This document shows, in pieces, positions 54,510 to 62,391 of a DNA stretch of 64,000 nt. Origin of the DNA: Amycolatopsis mongoliensis (GTDB taxonomy: Bacteria; Actinomycetota; Actinomycetes; Mycobacteriales; Pseudonocardiaceae); contig NZ_CP127295.1 in the NCBI RefSeq assembly GCF_030285665.1, positions 7,874,001 to 7,938,000 on the forward strand. Direction: 5' to 3'. The first letter of the stretch is position 1. Every line of letters starts with the position of its first letter. The notes beneath the pieces are model-generated. The model ran no database searches, was not told the DNA's origin, and saw only the letters and a list, made by a program, of their open reading frames with translations. The position numbers were made by a program, and so were the translations under genes.

Positions 54510-57035
54510 GTGCTCGGCGGGCGCCGGCTGTCCCTGGTGGACGGCTTGCCCGAGCTGCTCGCCGGGACCGATCCCGATCCGTCCCGGGTGTTCTGGGCGA
54601 CCGCGGCGACGGCCGCGCTGCGCCTGGTCGCGGCGGGCCGGCTGCTGCCGGGCGTCACCGAGGCCGGTCACGACGCCTGGCGCGTCGGACCCCTGGAACC
54701 GGCGGAAGCGGCGTGGCTGCGGGACCTGGCGGCCGCGATGCCGGTGGACGAGCGGGCGCCGGGGCCGCTGCTGCGGGCGTTCCTCGACGCCGTCGCCGAC
54801 ACCCTGCCCCGAACACCCGCGGCGGCGAAGGCGGCCGGGACGCGGTTGTTCGCCGCGGTCGCCCCGCAGCGGGCGGAGTCCGTGCGGGACTGGGCCGGCG
54901 AACTGGCCGCCGGGCTCGACTCGGGCATCCGGGTGTCGCTGCGCGTGGAAGCGCCCGAGGGATTCGACGCCGGCCGCTTCCACGCCGTCGTCCAGGTGCA
55001 CAGCCTCGCCGAGCCGGGCCAGGTCGCCGACGCGGCGCAGCTGTGGGAGACAGGGCGGTTCGGGCCGCGGGCGCGCATCGACGTCGTGCTGGCGCTGCGG
55101 CGGGGCGCGCAGGTGTGGCCGGCGCTGAGCCCGCTGCTCACCTCGGCGGTGCCGGACGAGCTGGCCTTGGGCGAGGACGACGTGACCGAGCTGGTCGCGG
55201 CCGCGGCCCCGCGGCTGGCGGCGGTGGGCATCGACGTGCACTGGCCGGCCGAGCTCGCGGGTTCGCTGACCGCGCGGGCCGTGGTGAACGCCGGGGACGC
55301 GCCGGGTGATCTGCCGTCGTTCTTCGGTGGTGGCCGGGCGCTGGCGTTCGACTGGCAGCTCGCCCTGGGTGGCGAGGTGCTGACCGCGGCGGAGCTGGAC
55401 GCGCTCGCCGAGGCCCGGCGTCCGGTGGTGCGGCTGCGCGACCGCTGGGTGCTGGTCGACCCGGCGCTGGCGGCGAAGGCACGCGAGCGGACGCTGAAGC
55501 CGCTCACGCCGGTCGACGCGCTGGGCGCGGCGTTGACCGGGACCACCGAGGTCGACGGCGAGCCGGTCGAAGTCGTCACCGAAGGCTGGCTCGCGCGGCT
55601 GCGGGAACGGCTGTCCGCGCCGCCGGAACCCCAGGCGCCGCCGGCCGGGCTGGCCGCGACGCTGCGGGACTACCAGCTGCGCGGGGTGCAGTGGCTGGCC
55701 ACGGTGACCGGGCTGGGTCTCGGGGGCTGTCTCGCCGACGACATGGGCCTGGGCAAGACGGTCACGCTGATCGCGCTGCACCTGCACCGCGCGTCCGGGC
55801 CGACCTTGGTGGTGTGCCCGGCTTCGCTGCTGGGCAACTGGGAGCGGGAGATCCGCCGGTTCGCCCCGGGCGTGCCGGTGCGGCGCTTCCACGGGAGCGC
55901 GCGCTCCCTCGATGACGTCGACGACGCCGCGGGGTTCGTGCTCACCACCTACGGCACGCTGCGCACCGATCCCGCGCCCCTGGCCGGGGTGCGGTGGGGA
56001 CTGCTGGTCGCCGACGAGGCCCAGCACGTCAAGAACCACCGGTCGGGCACGGCGAAGGCGCTGCGGCTGGTGCCCGCGGCGGCGCGGGTGGCGCTGACCG
56101 GCACCCCGGTGGAGAACACGCTCTCGGAGCTGTGGGCGATCCTCGACTGGTCGGCGCCGGGCCTGCTGGGTTCGCTGAGCGAGTTCCGGACGCGGTGGGC
56201 GAAACCGATCGAGGCCGGGGATCCCGCCGCAGCCGAGCGGCTTTCGCGGTTGCTGCGGCCGTTCCTGTTGCGGCGCCGCAAGTCCGACCCAGGGATCGCG
56301 CCGGAGCTGCCGGCGAAGACCGAGACGGACCGGCCGGTGGCGCTGAGCCCGGAGCAGGCGGCCCTGTACGAGGCGGTCGTGCGGGAGATGATGGCCGGCA
56401 TCGCCGCGAGCGACGGGATCACCCGCCGCGGCCGGATCGTCAAGCTGCTGACCGCGCTCAAGCAGATCTGCAACCACCCGGCGCAGTACCTGAAGGAGCC
56501 CGGCGGCCGGTCGGGGAAGCTGGAGCTGCTCGACGAGCTGCTGGACACGATCCTCGCCGAGGGCGGCGCGGTGCTGGTGTTCACCCAGTACGTCGCCATG
56601 GCCCGGCTGCTGGAACAGCACCTGGCCGCCCGCGGGATCGGCACGCAGCTGCTGCACGGCGGCACGCCGGTCGCGCGTCGCGAAGAACTGGTCGAGCGGT
56701 TCCAGGCCGGCGAGGTGCCGGTGTTCCTGTTGTCGCTCAAGGCGGCCGGCACCGGGCTGAACCTGACGCGGGCCGACCACGTCGTGCACTTCGACCGGTG
56801 GTGGAACCCGGCGGTGGAGGACCAGGCGACCGACCGGGCGTACCGGATCGGGCAGACCCGGCCGGTGCAGGTGCACCGGCTCGTCGCCGAGGGCACGGTC
56901 GAGGACCGGATCGCGGCGATGCTGCGGGAGAAACGGGCGCTGGCCGACGCCGTGCTGGCCGGAGGTGAGGCGGCGTTGACGGAACTGTCGGACACCGAGC
57001 TCGCGGAGCTCGTCGAGCTGAGGAGCCGCGGATGA
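54510..57035 (+). CDS. SNF2-family DEAD/DEAH box helicase
   Basis: An ~841-residue Swi2/Snf2 ATPase. The N-terminal ~370 residues are the SNF2-associated bacterial domain. Motifs follow in order: Walker A DDMGLGKTVTLI (~410), DEAQ in LVADEAQHVKNH (~500), LTGTPVEN, and in the second RecA lobe VFTQYVAMARLLEQHL, AAGTGLNLTRADHVVHFDRW and ATDRAYRIGQTRPV. The start is uncertain. GTG 54510 is the first ordinary start codon, but the frame upstream (PGEPPRAGRL) resembles family N termini, so a CTG at 54462 overlapping the permease stop is possible. The next gene, a SWIM protein, is its usual partner. Confidence 0.92.
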   Translation: MLGGRRLSLVDGLPELLAGTDPDPSRVFWATAATAALRLVAAGRLLPGVTEAGHDAWRVGPLEPAEAAWLRDLAAAMPVDERAPGPLLRAFLDAVADTLPRTPAAAKAAGTRLFAAVAPQRAESVRDWAGELAAGLDSGIRVSLRVEAPEGFDAGRFHAVVQVHSLAEPGQVADAAQLWETGRFGPRARIDVVLALRRGAQVWPALSPLLTSAVPDELALGEDDVTELVAAAAPRLAAVGIDVHWPAELAGSLTARAVVNAGDAPGDLPSFFGGGRALAFDWQLALGGEVLTAAELDALAEARRPVVRLRDRWVLVDPALAAKARERTLKPLTPVDALGAALTGTTEVDGEPVEVVTEGWLARLRERLSAPPEPQAPPAGLAATLRDYQLRGVQWLATVTGLGLGGCLADDMGLGKTVTLIALHLHRASGPTLVVCPASLLGNWEREIRRFAPGVPVRRFHGSARSLDDVDDAAGFVLTTYGTLRTDPAPLAGVRWGLLVADEAQHVKNHRSGTAKALRLVPAAARVALTGTPVENTLSELWAILDWSAPGLLGSLSEFRTRWAKPIEAGDPAAAERLSRLLRPFLLRRRKSDPGIAPELPAKTETDRPVALSPEQAALYEAVVREMMAGIAASDGITRRGRIVKLLTALKQICNHPAQYLKEPGGRSGKLELLDELLDTILAEGGAVLVFTQYVAMARLLEQHLAARGIGTQLLHGGTPVARREELVERFQAGEVPVFLLSLKAAGTGLNLTRADHVVHFDRWWNPAVEDQATDRAYRIGQTRPVQVHRLVAEGTVEDRIAAMLREKRALADAVLAGGEAALTELSDTELAELVELRSRG

Positions 57036-58138
57036 GCGACGAGGCGGTGCGCGGGTTCCCCGCGTTCGGCGCCACCGGGGCGCGGGGACGCTTCGCGAAG
57101 TCGTGGTGGGGCCGGGCGTGGCTGAGCGCGATGGAGGACACCGCGCTGGACCTGCGGCAGCTCAAGGCCGGCCGCCGGTACGCCGCGGCGGGGCTGGTCG
57201 GGCCGATCACGGTGAGCCCGGGCCGGATCGCGGCGGTGGTCGACGACGTCGACGGCGGCCCGTACCGGACCGAACTGCGGCTGGCCGAGCTGTCCGAACC
57301 GGACTGGACGCGGCTCTTCGACCGGATCGCGTCGCGGGCCGGGCACCTGGCGGCGCTGCTGGACCGGGACATGCCGCACGACCTGGTGGCGGCGGCCGGC
57401 GACGCCGGCGTCCACCTGCTGCCGGGGATCGGCGACCTCGACCCGGAGTGCGACTGCCCGGGCTGGGAGCTGCCGTGCCGGCACGCGGCGGCGTTGTCGT
57501 TCCAGGCGTCGTGGCTGCTGGACGCGGACCCGCTCGTGCTGTTGCTGATGCGCGGCAAGGGTGAGCGTGAGATCCGCGAGGAGCTGGAGCGCCGCACGGC
57601 GCCGGGCGCGGACCTGGCCGTCGAGGACCGGACGCCGGGAGAACTGCCGGATCTCGCGGGGTTCCGCCCTTCGGGGGCGCCGTCGATCCCGGCCGCGCCC
57701 GGGGTGCCCGCGGAGGCCTTCGCCCTGCTCGCCGCGCACGCCGCGGCTCAGGCGCGGGCGATGCTGGCGGGCGAGCCGTGGCCGGGACGGCGGCACGACA
57801 CGCTCGGCCTGGCCGCGGAATTCCCCGCCGTGGCTTCGCGGCTGGGTGAGGGGGCCGGGTTCGAGCGGGCGGTGGCGGCGTGGACGCACGGCGGGCGCGC
57901 GGGCCTCGAGGTGCTGGACTCGCCGTGGACCCCGCCGAAGGCGGCGCTGGCGGCCGCGCGGGCCGCGCTCGCCGACGTCACCGACGACGAGCCGGTGTTC
58001 GACCGCAACCGGTGCACGGCCGGGGAGGTGCAGGTGCGGCTGGATCGCCGGGGCCGGTGGCACCCGTACCGGCTGGAGGGCGGTGAGTGGTGGCCCGCGG
58101 GCCCGCCGGAGTCCGATCCGGGCCTGCTGCTCGGCTGA
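57032..58138 (+). CDS. SWIM zinc finger protein
   Basis: A 368-residue protein with the SWIM motif CDCPGWELPCRHAAAL (CxCx(n)CxH) near residue 135. The N terminus FPAFGATGARGRFAKSWWGR and WGRAWLSAMEDTALD are typical of SWIM proteins encoded after SNF2 helicases. The C-terminal ~160 residues have no clear motif. It overlaps the helicase by ATGA. The pair is widespread in actinobacteria; its function, perhaps in DNA repair or chromatin-like remodelling, is not settled. Confidence 0.94.
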   Translation: MSDEAVRGFPAFGATGARGRFAKSWWGRAWLSAMEDTALDLRQLKAGRRYAAAGLVGPITVSPGRIAAVVDDVDGGPYRTELRLAELSEPDWTRLFDRIASRAGHLAALLDRDMPHDLVAAAGDAGVHLLPGIGDLDPECDCPGWELPCRHAAALSFQASWLLDADPLVLLLMRGKGEREIREELERRTAPGADLAVEDRTPGELPDLAGFRPSGAPSIPAAPGVPAEAFALLAAHAAAQARAMLAGEPWPGRRHDTLGLAAEFPAVASRLGEGAGFERAVAAWTHGGRAGLEVLDSPWTPPKAALAAARAALADVTDDEPVFDRNRCTAGEVQVRLDRRGRWHPYRLEGGEWWPAGPPESDPGLLLG

Positions 58139-58344
58139 ACCGTGGAACCGGGGTTTCTTCACGGGGTGAACCCGCGTCCGGCCAGGGATTTTCGTGCGGG
58201 TTCCCGGTATCCAGCCTGATTCCCGTTGTCTCCTGTCCCGCAACGGCGGAGTTCCGCCGGGCCCACTGGGGGTGCGGGCGCGCGGGTGCTGCCTCCTCGC
58301 GCGCCCGCCCGGTTTCTGTCGGTGCCCGCCGCTAGCGTGCGGCC

Positions 58345-58920
58345 ATGGACGCCATTGCCGCCGATCTGCACCGGTATCTCCAGGAGAAGCGCGAGAGCGT
58401 GCTCGCGTCGTTGTCCGGGTTGAGCGAATACGACATCCGCCGCCCCATGACACCGACGGCCACGAACCTGCTCGGCCTGGTCAAACACCTTTCCGGTGGG
58501 GAGCTCGGCTACCTGGGCGACTGTGTCGGCCGCCCGGCCCCGGTCAAGCTGCCGTGGGTCGAGGACGGGTCGATCTGGGACGGCGCGGACATGTGGGCCA
58601 CCGCGGAGGAGTCCCGCGACGAGCTGGTCGAGCTGTACCGGACGGCGTGGCGGCACACGGACGAGTCGATCGAGCTGCTGCCGCTGGACGCGCCGGCGTC
58701 GGTGCCGTGGTGGCCGGAGGAACGGCGGAAGGCGACGTTCGGCTCGCTGCTGGTGCGGGTCACCGCCGAAACCGCGCACCACGCCGGCCACGCGGACATC
58801 GTCCGCGAGCTGATCGACGGCCGCGGCGGCGCCGACCACGAGGACATCGGCGACACCGCCTGGTGGGACACGTACGTGGCGCGGGTCCGGGACGCGGCGG
58901 AGCGGTTCCGCCCGGCTTAG
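58345..58920 (+). CDS. DinB/DUF664 family protein
   Basis: A 191-residue four-helix-bundle protein of the DinB-like/mycothiol-dependent enzyme superfamily. Signature parts are LLGLVKHLSGGELGYLGD (first metal His), DMWATAEESRDELVELYRTA, and AETAHHAGHADIVRELIDGR (His pair). These three His positions form the metal site. Members include mycothiol-dependent maleylpyruvate isomerases. TAGCGT (58333-58338) is 6 bases before the ATG, so the mRNA may be leaderless. The 206 bases upstream (58139-58344) hold no other feature I can support. It ends by sharing stop bases with the convergent AKR gene. Confidence 0.9.
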   Translation: MDAIAADLHRYLQEKRESVLASLSGLSEYDIRRPMTPTATNLLGLVKHLSGGELGYLGDCVGRPAPVKLPWVEDGSIWDGADMWATAEESRDELVELYRTAWRHTDESIELLPLDAPASVPWWPEERRKATFGSLLVRVTAETAHHAGHADIVRELIDGRGGADHEDIGDTAWWDTYVARVRDAAERFRPA

Positions 58921-59924
58921 GCCGCGGAGCGTTCGGCGAACGGCCGGCGCCGCAACCCCGGCTGCTTCAGTGCCGGGGGCAGGTAGGCCTGGTCGAGGGT
59001 GCCGACGTCGGTACCGGGCGGGACGACCTCGTCGATGCGGTCGAGGAGGTCGTCGGAGAGGGTGACGTCCAGGCCGGCCAGCAGGTCGTCGAGGTGGGCC
59101 ATCGTGCGCGCGCCCAGCAGGGCGCTGGTCACGCCGGGGTGGGCGATCGTGAACGCCATCGCGAGGTGGGTCATGGGCAGCCCGGCCTCCCCGGCCAGCG
59201 CGGCGAGCTTCCCGACGACGTCGAGGCGGCTTTCGTCGTTGAGGTGGCGGACCAGGCCGGCGCGGCGCAGCTCGTCGTGCGGGCGGCCGGTGAGCAGGCC
59301 TTGGCCGAGCGGTCCCCAGACGAGGGTGCCCATGCCGAAGCGCTGGGTGACGGGCAGGATTTCGCGTTCGATGCCGCGGTTGAGCAGGGAGTACACCGGC
59401 TGCTCGGTGTGGAACCCGGTGAGCCCGCGCCGGGACGCGACCCACTGGCCCTCGACGATGTCGGCCACCGGCGTTCCGGACGCGCCGATCGCGCGGACCT
59501 TGCCGCTGCGCAGGAGGTCGGTGAGCGCGGAGAGGGTCTCCTCGATGTCGGTGCCGGGATCGGGACGGTGCAGCTGGTAGAGGTCGATGTGGTCGGTCCG
59601 CAGGCGGCGCAGCGAGTTCTCGACGGCGGTGACGATCCAGCGGCGCGAGGCGCCCTGGTGGTTGGGATCCTCGCCGGTCGGCCGGCCGAACTTGGTGGCG
59701 AGCACGACGTCGTCGCGGCGGCCTTCCAGGGCTTTGCCCACGACGTCCTCGGAGTCGCCGTAGGCGTCGGCGGTGTCGAGGAAGTTGATGCCGGCGTCGA
59801 GGGCCTTGTGGAGGACGCGGGCCGAGTCCTCGGGGGCGTTGCCCATGGAGGTGGCGAACATCAGCGTGCCCAGTGCGTAGGGGCTGACCTTGATGCCGGT
59901 CCGGCCCAGGGTGCGGTACTGCAT
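58917..59924 (-). CDS. Aldo/keto reductase
   Basis: A 335-residue TIM-barrel NADP oxidoreductase. Catalytic Asp and Tyr are in FLDTADAYGDSEDVV, Lys in VVLATKFGRPTGE and His in DLYQLHRPDPGTD. The cofactor loop is VWGPLGQGLLTG and SALLGARTMAHLD. It matches the YajO/YghZ-type group. GAGGAG fixes the ATG at 59924. Two operators lie between it and the divergent TetR gene, so it is the likely target of that repressor. Confidence 0.95.
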   Translation of the reverse strand: MQYRTLGRTGIKVSPYALGTLMFATSMGNAPEDSARVLHKALDAGINFLDTADAYGDSEDVVGKALEGRRDDVVLATKFGRPTGEDPNHQGASRRWIVTAVENSLRRLRTDHIDLYQLHRPDPGTDIEETLSALTDLLRSGKVRAIGASGTPVADIVEGQWVASRRGLTGFHTEQPVYSLLNRGIEREILPVTQRFGMGTLVWGPLGQGLLTGRPHDELRRAGLVRHLNDESRLDVVGKLAALAGEAGLPMTHLAMAFTIAHPGVTSALLGARTMAHLDDLLAGLDVTLSDDLLDRIDEVVPPGTDVGTLDQAYLPPALKQPGLRRRPFAERSAA

Positions 59925-59950
59925 GGGGACTCCTCGGGTACGCTCGAACA

Positions 59951-59997
59951 TAAGCGGAAAGACTTTCCACTAACTATACGGAAAGCCTTTCCGCTTA
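59951..59997. promoter_or_regulatory. Twin GGAAAG-type TetR operators
   Basis: Two palindromes, GGAAAG-A-CTTTCC (59956-59968) and CGGAAAG-C-CTTTCCG (59979-59993), lie 24 bases apart. The whole block is also framed by an outer inverted repeat TAAGCGGAAAG / CTTTCCGCTTA (59951-59961 and 59987-59997). It sits between the divergent AKR (59924) and TetR (60016) starts. Two sites spaced about two helical turns suggest cooperative binding by the TetR protein. Confidence 0.8.
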
Positions 59998-60015
59998 GCT
60001 ACCCGGAGGAGCAAC

Positions 60016-60582
60016 GTGACCGAAGAGCCGCGACGTCGGCGCGCCGACGCGCAACGCAACATCGACGCCCTGCTGGAGGCGGCCAAGAGCGTCTTCGCCA
60101 CCTCGGGGGTGGATGCGCCGGCGAAGGAGATCACCGTCCTGGCCGGGGTGGGCGTCGGCACGCTCTACCGGCACTTCCCGCAGCGCGCGGACCTCGTCGC
60201 GGCGGTGCTCCAGCGCGAAATCGACGTCGTGGCGCAGGCGGGACCGGCGCTGAGTGCCGGCCACGAGCCGGGCGAAGCGCTGCGAAGGTGGCTGCGCCGC
60301 TACACCGAGTTCGTCGGCACGAAGCGGGGGTTCGCCGCGGCCCTGCATTCGGGCGACCCGGCGTTCGACGCCTTGCCCGGCTACTTCATGGAGCGGATGG
60401 AACCGGTGCTGGCAGCCCTGCTCGACACGGCGGCCGCGGCGGGGGAGGTCCGCACGGACGTCAGCGCGAAGGACCTCCTGCACGCCGTGGCCCTGCTCTG
60501 CCGGCCCGTGCGGGGCGAGGACCTCGAGTACAACCAGCGGATGGTCGCGCTCCTCACCGACGGGCTCAGCCCACGGGCGTGA
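60016..60582 (+). CDS. TetR family transcriptional regulator
   Basis: A 188-residue regulator starting at GTG 60016 after GGAGGAGC. HTH: ADAQRNIDALLEAAKSVFAT, KEITVLAGVGVGTLYRHFPQ. The GVGVGTLYRHFP form and the C-terminal domain (LLDTAAAAGEVRTDVSAKDL) match the SbtR-like subgroup. Twin palindromes upstream point to autoregulation and control of the AKR gene. It overlaps the convergent monooxygenase gene by 17 bases. Confidence 0.94.
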   Translation: MTEEPRRRRADAQRNIDALLEAAKSVFATSGVDAPAKEITVLAGVGVGTLYRHFPQRADLVAAVLQREIDVVAQAGPALSAGHEPGEALRRWLRRYTEFVGTKRGFAAALHSGDPAFDALPGYFMERMEPVLAALLDTAAAAGEVRTDVSAKDLLHAVALLCRPVRGEDLEYNQRMVALLTDGLSPRA

Positions 60583-61780
60583 CCGCGTAGTCCTTGACCC
60601 GCATCGAGTCGTGCATCCGCACGCCGCCGGTGTTGAGCTTCGCCAGCGCCGTCGTGACCCGGGCGGGCAGCGCCGAGACCAGCTGGCCACCGCGCGCCAG
60701 CGCCCACACCCCCGCGCGCGAACCGGGGATCAGGCTCCGGGCGGCGCCGACGGCGAACGCGCGGCTCTTGCGCACCAGCTCGCCCATTTCCCGTTCGTAG
60801 GCGGCGAACGCGCGCTCGTGGTCGCCGCCCGCCGCGGCCAGTTCGCCGGCCAGGACGTACGCGCCGAGCACCGCGAGGCTGGTGCTGCCGCCGACGGCCG
60901 GGCCGGGGCAGTAGCCGGCGTCGCCGACGAGCGTCACGCGCCCGCGTGACCACGTGTCGAGCCCGAGCTGGGTGATCGAGTCGAAGTAGAACGGTCCCGG
61001 CCCGTCCAGTTCGGCCAGCCAGCCGTCGACCTGCGGGTGCATCCCGGTGTAGGCCTCGCGCAGCAGTTCCCGCTGCCGCGGGACGTCGCGGTGGTGGTAG
61101 TCGAGCTGCTCGTCGCGGCGGAACAGGAACACCGCGCGGGCTTCGTCGAGGTGCCGGGCGCTGTAGATGCCCGCGGTGCGGCCGGGGCCGAGGTGCAGGA
61201 CGGTCTCGCCGTCGCCGAGGCCGAAGGTGCCCGGCATGGAGAGTACGGCCAGGTAGGCGCCGATGAACTGGGTCAGGCCTGCCTCTTCGCCGAAGACCAG
61301 GCGCCGGACGTTCGAGTGCAGCCCGTCGGCGCCGACGACGAGGTCGAACTTGCGCGGTGCGGCGTGCTCGAAGGTGACGTCGCCGTCGGGGGAGATGGCC
61401 GTGATCGAGTCGCCGAAGAGGTACTCGGCGTCGTCGCGGCCGGCGTCGTAGTAGATCTCGCTGAGGTCGTCGCGCATGATCTCGACGTGTCGGTCGGAGG
61501 TTGCGCGGTAGATCTTCGCCAGGTCCACCCGCACCGGCCGCCGCGCGCCTTCCCGGTGCAGCGTCATCCGGGTGGTGCCGGTGGCGTGCGCTTCCACGCG
61601 TGGCAGCACGCCCATCCGCTCGGTGATGTCCATGGCGGGCCGGAACAGGTCGACGGCGTGGCCGCCGGTCTTGCGCAGCGCCGGGGCTCGCTCGACGACC
61701 GTGACGTCGAAGCCGTAACTGGTGAGCCAATAGGCGAGCACCGGACCCGCGATGCTGGCGCCCGAGACGAGAATCCGCAT
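60566..61780 (-). CDS. FAD-dependent monooxygenase (PHBH fold)
   Basis: A 404-residue flavin hydroxylase. FAD motif: ILVSGASIAGPVLAYWLTSY; DG motif: LVVGADGLHSNVRRLV; GD motif: RVTLVGDAGYCPGPAVGGST. It lacks the C-terminal thioredoxin-like domain of the larger enzyme at 33519-35042 and is closer to the TetX/salicylate-hydroxylase-like group. GGGAGG precedes the ATG at 61780. It diverges from a TetR gene with a clear double operator, so expression is probably inducible by a small molecule. Confidence 0.94.
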   Translation of the reverse strand: MRILVSGASIAGPVLAYWLTSYGFDVTVVERAPALRKTGGHAVDLFRPAMDITERMGVLPRVEAHATGTTRMTLHREGARRPVRVDLAKIYRATSDRHVEIMRDDLSEIYYDAGRDDAEYLFGDSITAISPDGDVTFEHAAPRKFDLVVGADGLHSNVRRLVFGEEAGLTQFIGAYLAVLSMPGTFGLGDGETVLHLGPGRTAGIYSARHLDEARAVFLFRRDEQLDYHHRDVPRQRELLREAYTGMHPQVDGWLAELDGPGPFYFDSITQLGLDTWSRGRVTLVGDAGYCPGPAVGGSTSLAVLGAYVLAGELAAAGGDHERAFAAYEREMGELVRKSRAFAVGAARSLIPGSRAGVWALARGGQLVSALPARVTTALAKLNTGGVRMHDSMRVKDYAVTPVG

Positions 61781-61792
61781 GAGTACCTCCCT

Positions 61793-61842
61793 GACTTAAC
61801 GGTAGGTAAGTTGTACCACACCTCCTTACCTATCGTTAAGTC
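61793..61842. promoter_or_regulatory. Double CTTA..TAAG operator, TetR/monooxygenase
   Basis: An 18-base arm (61793-61810, GACTTAACGGTAGGTAAG) recurs inverted at 61825-61842 with one mismatch and a 14-base spacer. Each arm is itself roughly symmetric (CTTANC-N4-GNTAAG). It lies between the monooxygenase start (61780) and the TetR start (61858). This is a typical two-dimer TetR site. Confidence 0.78.
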
Positions 61843-61857
61843 AGTTAAGCTGGTGCA

Positions 61858-62391
61858 GTGCCGAAACCCTCCGACACCAAGCAGCGCATCCTCGACGTCG
61901 CGCGCGACCTCTTCACCACCCAAGGGGTGCAGCGCACCAGCCTGCAGGACATCGCCGACCGGCTGGGCATCACCAAGCCCGCGCTCTACTACCACTTCCC
62001 GTCCCGCGACGAGCTGGTGCGCAGCATCGTCCAGCCCATGCTCGACGACGGCGAGAACTTCCTCCTCGCCCAGGAGGCCCGCGGCGACGCGCCGGTGCGC
62101 GAGCTGATCGAAGGGTTCTTCGACTTCAACTACCGCCACCGCGCGGACGTGATCATGCTGCTGGCCGAGATGCCGACGCTGGCCGACCTCGGGCTCATCG
62201 ACCGGGTGCTCGGCTGGCGAACCCGGCTCACCGAGCTGATCTGCGGCCCTTCGCCGGCCCTCGAGCAGCAGGCGCGCGCGATCCTGGCACTGGGCGGCCT
62301 GCAGGACGTCTGCATGCAGTTCCCCGACACCCCGGTCGACGAGCTCAAGGCCGCGGCGGTCGCCGGAGCCCTCGACGCACTCGGCCGCTAA
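61858..62391 (+). CDS. TetR family transcriptional regulator
   Basis: A 177-residue regulator, GTG start at 61858. HTH: DTKQRILDVARDLFTTQGVQ, LQDIADRLGITKPALYYHFP. The ligand domain is short. The double operator upstream supports autoregulation and repression of the divergent FAD monooxygenase. Its stop overlaps the stop of the convergent acyl-CoA dehydrogenase gene. Confidence 0.94.
   Translation: MPKPSDTKQRILDVARDLFTTQGVQRTSLQDIADRLGITKPALYYHFPSRDELVRSIVQPMLDDGENFLLAQEARGDAPVRELIEGFFDFNYRHRADVIMLLAEMPTLADLGLIDRVLGWRTRLTELICGPSPALEQQARAILALGGLQDVCMQFPDTPVDELKAAAVAGALDALGR

Noticed and set aside
55949..58453. Minus-strand frames opposite helicase and SWIM genes
   Set aside because: The plus strand carries all SNF2 and SWIM motifs; the minus frames have none.
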